NCBI GenBank assembly: GCA_046349255.1
Contig: JAXMCR010000003.1
Location: 248,001-312,000, forward strand
DNA length: 64,000 nucleotides
Direction: 5' to 3'
DNA from: DAIODI01 sp046349255
GTDB taxonomy: Bacteria; Pseudomonadota; Alphaproteobacteria; Rhizobiales; Aestuariivirgaceae
Below, piece by piece: positions 60,932 to 64,000 of the stretch. The notes beneath the pieces are model-generated. The model worked only from the letters and a program-made list of their open reading frames with translations. It had not been told where the DNA came from and made no database searches. The translations under genes were made by a program, and so were the position numbers. How positions within the stretch are numbered: the stretch's first letter is position 1; each line of letters opens with the position of its first letter.

Positions 60932-62008
60932 ATGACCTTTACGAACCATAGCCGCATCGAAGACCAGCCGCTCGTGCGGACCTGGCTCTATTTCGTCGCA
61001 GCGCTCGTCTTCTGCATGGTGATCGTGGGCGGCGCAACCCGCCTCACCGATTCGGGGCTCTCGATCACCGAGTGGCAGCCGCTGCTGGGCGCGATCCCGC
61101 CGTTCTCGGCCGCCGCCTGGCAGGAGGCGTTCGACAAGTACAAGGCCATCCCCGAGTACCAGATCATCAACAAGGGGATGAGCCTCGAGGCGTTCAAGGG
61201 CATCTACTGGTGGGAGTGGTCGCACCGGTTCCTCGGCCGCGTCATCGGCCTGTCGGTGCTGATCCCGCTCCTCCTCTTCTGGTGGCGCGGCTTGCTTTCC
61301 CGCGACGTGAAGCGGCGAGGCTCGATCCTGTTCGCGCTGATCCTGTCGCAGGGGCTGCTCGGCTGGCTGATGGTGAAGTCCGGCCTCACCGATCGAACCG
61401 ACGTCAGCCAGTATCGGCTTGCCGCGCACCTTTCGCTGGCGCTGTTTATTCTCTCGTTCACGCTGTGGACCGCCTGGCGCACGAAGGAAGAGGCGGGTCC
61501 CGCCTGGTCGTCGCGCGACGTGTGGCCGTTCGCGCTCGTCGTTGCCGTGTTCGTGCAGATCGGGCTCGGCGGGCTCGTCGCCGGCATGGACGCCGGCATG
61601 GCCTACAACACCTGGCCGCTGATGGACGGCCGTCTCGTGCCGCAGGGCCTGTTCGTGATGAGCCCTGCCTGGATCAACTTCTTCGAGAACGCGATGACGG
61701 TGCAGTTCACGCACCGGGTGACGGCGTACGTGGTTCTTGCACTGGCCGTCGCCAACCTTGTGCTGCGCGCCCACACGCCCGCGAGCCGGCAGGCGGCGCT
61801 CCTGTTCGTCGGCGCGGTGCTGCTCCAGGCCGCGATCGGCGTCTGGACGCTGCTCATGCAGGTCCCGCTGTCGCTCGGCCTCCTGCACCAGGCGGGCGCG
61901 ATGATCGTACTCGCGGCGGTCCTCAACAACCTGTGGATCGCACGGCGCGAGGCCGTGCGACCGAACGAGCGTCGGATCGGCGCGGGCGTGCCTCAGCCCA
62001 TGGCCTGA
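60932..62008 (+). CDS. ctaA: Heme A synthase (COX15/CtaA)
   Basis: 358 aa, eight membrane helices. Oxidises heme O to heme A for cytochrome aa3. Four conserved heme-ligand histidines appear in EWSHRFLGR, LAAHLSLAL, FTHRVTAY and LHQAGAM; VIVGGATRLTDSGLSITEW marks the type-2 (alphaproteobacterial/mitochondrial) form. Overlaps the convergent next gene by 16 bp. Confidence 0.96.
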   Translation: MTFTNHSRIEDQPLVRTWLYFVAALVFCMVIVGGATRLTDSGLSITEWQPLLGAIPPFSAAAWQEAFDKYKAIPEYQIINKGMSLEAFKGIYWWEWSHRFLGRVIGLSVLIPLLLFWWRGLLSRDVKRRGSILFALILSQGLLGWLMVKSGLTDRTDVSQYRLAAHLSLALFILSFTLWTAWRTKEEAGPAWSSRDVWPFALVVAVFVQIGLGGLVAGMDAGMAYNTWPLMDGRLVPQGLFVMSPAWINFFENAMTVQFTHRVTAYVVLALAVANLVLRAHTPASRQAALLFVGAVLLQAAIGVWTLLMQVPLSLGLLHQAGAMIVLAAVLNNLWIARREAVRPNERRIGAGVPQPMA

Positions 62009-63267
62009 TCGAGGTCGCGGATGATGTCCGCCGGGTCCTCGATGCCGATCGACAGGCGCACCACGTCCGCGCCCGCGCCCGCGAGCTTCAGCTGCTCCGC
62101 CGAAAGCTGGCTGTGCGTCGTGGACGCCGGATGGATGATCAGCGAGCGCGTGTCGCCCACGTTCGCAAGGTGCGACAGGAGCTTCACGTTCGACACCGTC
62201 TTCACGCCGGCCTCGTAGCCGCCCTTGAGCCCGAAGGTGAACACCGCGCCGGCGCCCTTCGGCGCGTACTTCTTCATCAGCGCGTGCTGCGGATCGGAGG
62301 GGAGGCCCGCGTAGTTCACCCACGCGACGCGCGGGTCCTTCTTCAGCCACTCCGCCACCTTCAGCGCGTTGTCGCAGTGGCGCTGCATGCGCAGGCTCAG
62401 CGTCTCCATGCCGGTGAGGATGAGGAACGCGTTCATCGGCGCGATCGATGGCCCGAGGTCGCGCAAGCCGAGGACGCGGCAGGCGATCGCGAATGCGATG
62501 TTGCCGAACGTCTCGTAGAGCCGCATGCCGTTGTAGGAGGCGTTCGGCTCCGTGAGCAGCGGGTACTTGCCGTCGCGGCTCCAGTCGAACGTGCCGCCGT
62601 CGACGATGACGCCGCCCATCGAGTTGCCGTGGCCCGCCATGAACTTCGTCAGCGAGTGGACGACGATGTTGGCGCCATGGTCGATCGGCTTGCACAGGTA
62701 GGGCGTCGCCAGCGTGTTGTCGACGATGAGAGGCACGCCCGCCTTGCGCGCGATCTGGGCGATCGCCGCGATGTCGGTGATGCGCCCGCCGGGGTTGGCG
62801 ATCGACTCGATGAAGATCGCCTTGGTCTTCGGCGAGATCGCCTTCTCGAAGCTCGCCGGGTCGTTGGCGTCGGCCCACACGACGTGCCAGCCGAACGACT
62901 TGAAGGAATGGTTGAACTGGTTGATCGACCCACCGTAGAGCTGGCGCGCCGCCACGAACTCGTCGCCCGGGTGCATCAGCGTGTGGAAGATGAGGAGCTG
63001 CGCCGCATGGCCGGAGGCGACGGCGAGCGCGGCCGTGCCGCCCTCGAGCGCGGCGACCTTGCCCTCGAGCACCGCCTGCGTCGGGTTCATGATGCGGGTG
63101 TAGATGTTCCCGAAGGCCCTGAGCGCGAAGAGGTCGGAGGCGTGCTGGGTGTCCTCGAACACGAACGACGTCGTCTGGTAGATCGGCGTGGCGCGCGCGC
63201 CGGTCGCCGGGTCGGGTTGGGCGCCTGCGTGAATGGACAGCGTGTCGAAGCCGTAATCGTCAGCCAT
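61993..63267 (-). CDS. O-acetylhomoserine aminocarboxypropyltransferase / sulfhydrylase
   Basis: 424 aa PLP enzyme of the Cys/Met metabolism family. PLP lysine in VHSLTKFMAGHG; start MADDYGFDTLSIHAGAQPDP and QTTSFVFEDTQHASDLFAL are typical of MetY-type O-acetylhomoserine sulfhydrylase, which makes homocysteine directly from sulfide. No SAM riboswitch can precede it, because only 29 bp separate it from the upstream gene; it seems to be read from an operon promoter outside the window. Confidence 0.93.
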   Translation of the reverse strand: MADDYGFDTLSIHAGAQPDPATGARATPIYQTTSFVFEDTQHASDLFALRAFGNIYTRIMNPTQAVLEGKVAALEGGTAALAVASGHAAQLLIFHTLMHPGDEFVAARQLYGGSINQFNHSFKSFGWHVVWADANDPASFEKAISPKTKAIFIESIANPGGRITDIAAIAQIARKAGVPLIVDNTLATPYLCKPIDHGANIVVHSLTKFMAGHGNSMGGVIVDGGTFDWSRDGKYPLLTEPNASYNGMRLYETFGNIAFAIACRVLGLRDLGPSIAPMNAFLILTGMETLSLRMQRHCDNALKVAEWLKKDPRVAWVNYAGLPSDPQHALMKKYAPKGAGAVFTFGLKGGYEAGVKTVSNVKLLSHLANVGDTRSLIIHPASTTHSQLSAEQLKLAGAGADVVRLSIGIEDPADIIRDLDQAMG

Positions 63268-63296
63268 GATCCTCTCCCTGGGTCAAAACGGACGCC

Positions 63297-63833
63297 TTAC
63301 TTACGACGACCGGCGTCAATTCCCAAGCTCTGCATCCGGCCGGAGTCGTGGCGGGAGAGCCTCTGCGAGGAGATCATGCCGCTGTTGCCGCCGATCCAGG
63401 TCCACTCCCCGGAGTGCTTGCCGTACTCGATCTTGGTGCACCGGTTCATGACGACCCGTACGCCTTTCGCTTCGGCGAAGGCGGCTGCCGCGTCGTTGCG
63501 CACGCCGAGCTGCATCCAGATGACCTTGGGCAGGGGGTCGAGCTTCAGGGCCTCCTCGACCACGCCCATTGCCGCGTCGCTGTTGCGGAAGACGTCCACC
63601 ATGTCGATCGGCACCGGCACGTCGGCGAGTTTCGCGACGACCGTCTTTCCGAGGAGTTGCTGCCCCGCGATGCCCGGGTTCACGGCATAGGCGTCGAAGC
63701 CCTTGTCGGTGAGGTACTTGAGCACGAAGTACGACGGCCGGACCGGGTTGCTCGACGCGCCGACGACCGCGATCGTCTTCACGCCCACGAGGATGTCGCG
63801 GATGTAGTCGCTGTCGTAGGCGTCGTGGTTCAT
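63297..63833 (-). CDS. CoA-binding protein (YccU-like)
   Basis: 178 aa. Rossmann fold of the succinyl-CoA synthetase-alpha type: TIAVVGASSNPVRPSYFVLKYL at the N-terminus, VDVFRNSDAAMGVVEEAL and PKVIWMQLGV further on; conserved RCTKIEYGKH. Binding partner unknown. Starts on the enoyl-CoA hydratase stop (ATGA) and precedes the sulfhydrylase by 29 bp, so the three form an operon. Confidence 0.92.
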   Translation of the reverse strand: MNHDAYDSDYIRDILVGVKTIAVVGASSNPVRPSYFVLKYLTDKGFDAYAVNPGIAGQQLLGKTVVAKLADVPVPIDMVDVFRNSDAAMGVVEEALKLDPLPKVIWMQLGVRNDAAAAFAEAKGVRVVMNRCTKIEYGKHSGEWTWIGGNSGMISSQRLSRHDSGRMQSLGIDAGRRK

Positions 63834-64000
63834 CGGCCGCGGTCCGGCGACCCCTTGCGGTCGACGAACGCGGCGATGCCGTCCTGTGCTGCGGGCAGCG
63901 CCAGATTGTCCACGATGACGCCGGCGGCGTAGTCGTAGGCCGCCGCCTCGTCGAGTTCCGCCTGCCGGTAGAACGCGCGCTTGCCGAGCGCCAGCACCTC
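63830..64000 (-). CDS. Enoyl-CoA hydratase/isomerase family protein, 3' end only
   Basis: The last 56 codons, reading from the window edge to the stop at 63830. The sequence LALGKRAFYRQAELD, DYAAGVIVDNLAL and AAQDGIAAFVDRKGSPDR is the C-terminal helical region of the crotonase family (the usual DAQEGIAAFLEKR end). Catalytic residues lie outside the window. Confidence 0.85.
   Translation of the reverse strand, partial: EVLALGKRAFYRQAELDEAAAYDYAAGVIVDNLALPAAQDGIAAFVDRKGSPDRGR

Overview
The window is one contiguous chromosomal stretch of a high-GC alphaproteobacterium, most likely of the order Hyphomicrobiales (Rhizobiales). The evidence is a complete nuoA-N complex I operon with a long NuoE, an ldtR-ldtP pair, the bamE / ubiquinol-cytochrome c chaperone / DUF177 / plsX / fabH / ihfA / merR order, a nrdR-ribD-ribE-ribH-nusB cluster, bpt, a DUF2842 gene and two tRNA genes. 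No transposase, integrase, phage or CRISPR gene is visible. Almost all of it is core genome, with a few accessory patches.

Layout. Bases 1-8.0 kb are accessory: a partial DUF1007 gene, a zinc alcohol dehydrogenase whose 5' end carries a frameshift, a small membrane protein, an AraC-type regulator divergent from a large exported arylsulfatase, a MetA/SphA-like outer-membrane protein and a small exported protein. A tRNA-Asp with a clear promoter and a CBS-domain membrane protein follow.

Bases 9.8-29.5 kb form one co-directional block: nuoABCDEF, three extra genes (a phasin-like protein with a C-terminal helix-hairpin-helix module, an unknown protein, a DUF3291 protein), nuoGH, a tiny membrane protein, nuoIJKLMN, then birA and RNase J. 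parC comes next after a cluster of palindromes.

Bases 32-38.7 kb hold a PAS-like protein, an unknown protein, two tandem EamA transporters, bpt and ilvA on the minus strand, and a 3-hydroxyisobutyrate dehydrogenase homologue on the plus strand. A minus-strand terminator and pyrimidine-rich sequence at 38.74-38.85 kb look like an unannotated trans-acting sRNA. A TetR gene, a lower-GC orphan gene next to a degenerate copy of the hemB 3' end, hemB, two small exported proteins and a two-component system follow to 45.2 kb.

Bases 45.4-64 kb are housekeeping: ldtR and an L,D-transpeptidase, glyA, nrdR (behind a 30-bp near-perfect palindrome), ribD-ribE-ribH-nusB-MFS, a K+-independent H+-pyrophosphatase, bamE, the phospholipid / fatty acid initiation cluster, tRNA-Pro(GGG), ctaA (heme A synthase), an O-acetylhomoserine sulfhydrylase-type enzyme, a CoA-binding protein and the 3' end of an enoyl-CoA hydratase.

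Functionally the window centres on respiration and energy coupling: complex I, the cytochrome bc1 chaperone, heme A synthase and the proton pyrophosphatase. The most unusual features are the extra genes inside the nuo operon, two of whose products share one C-terminal module, the candidate sRNA, and the hemB-adjacent island.
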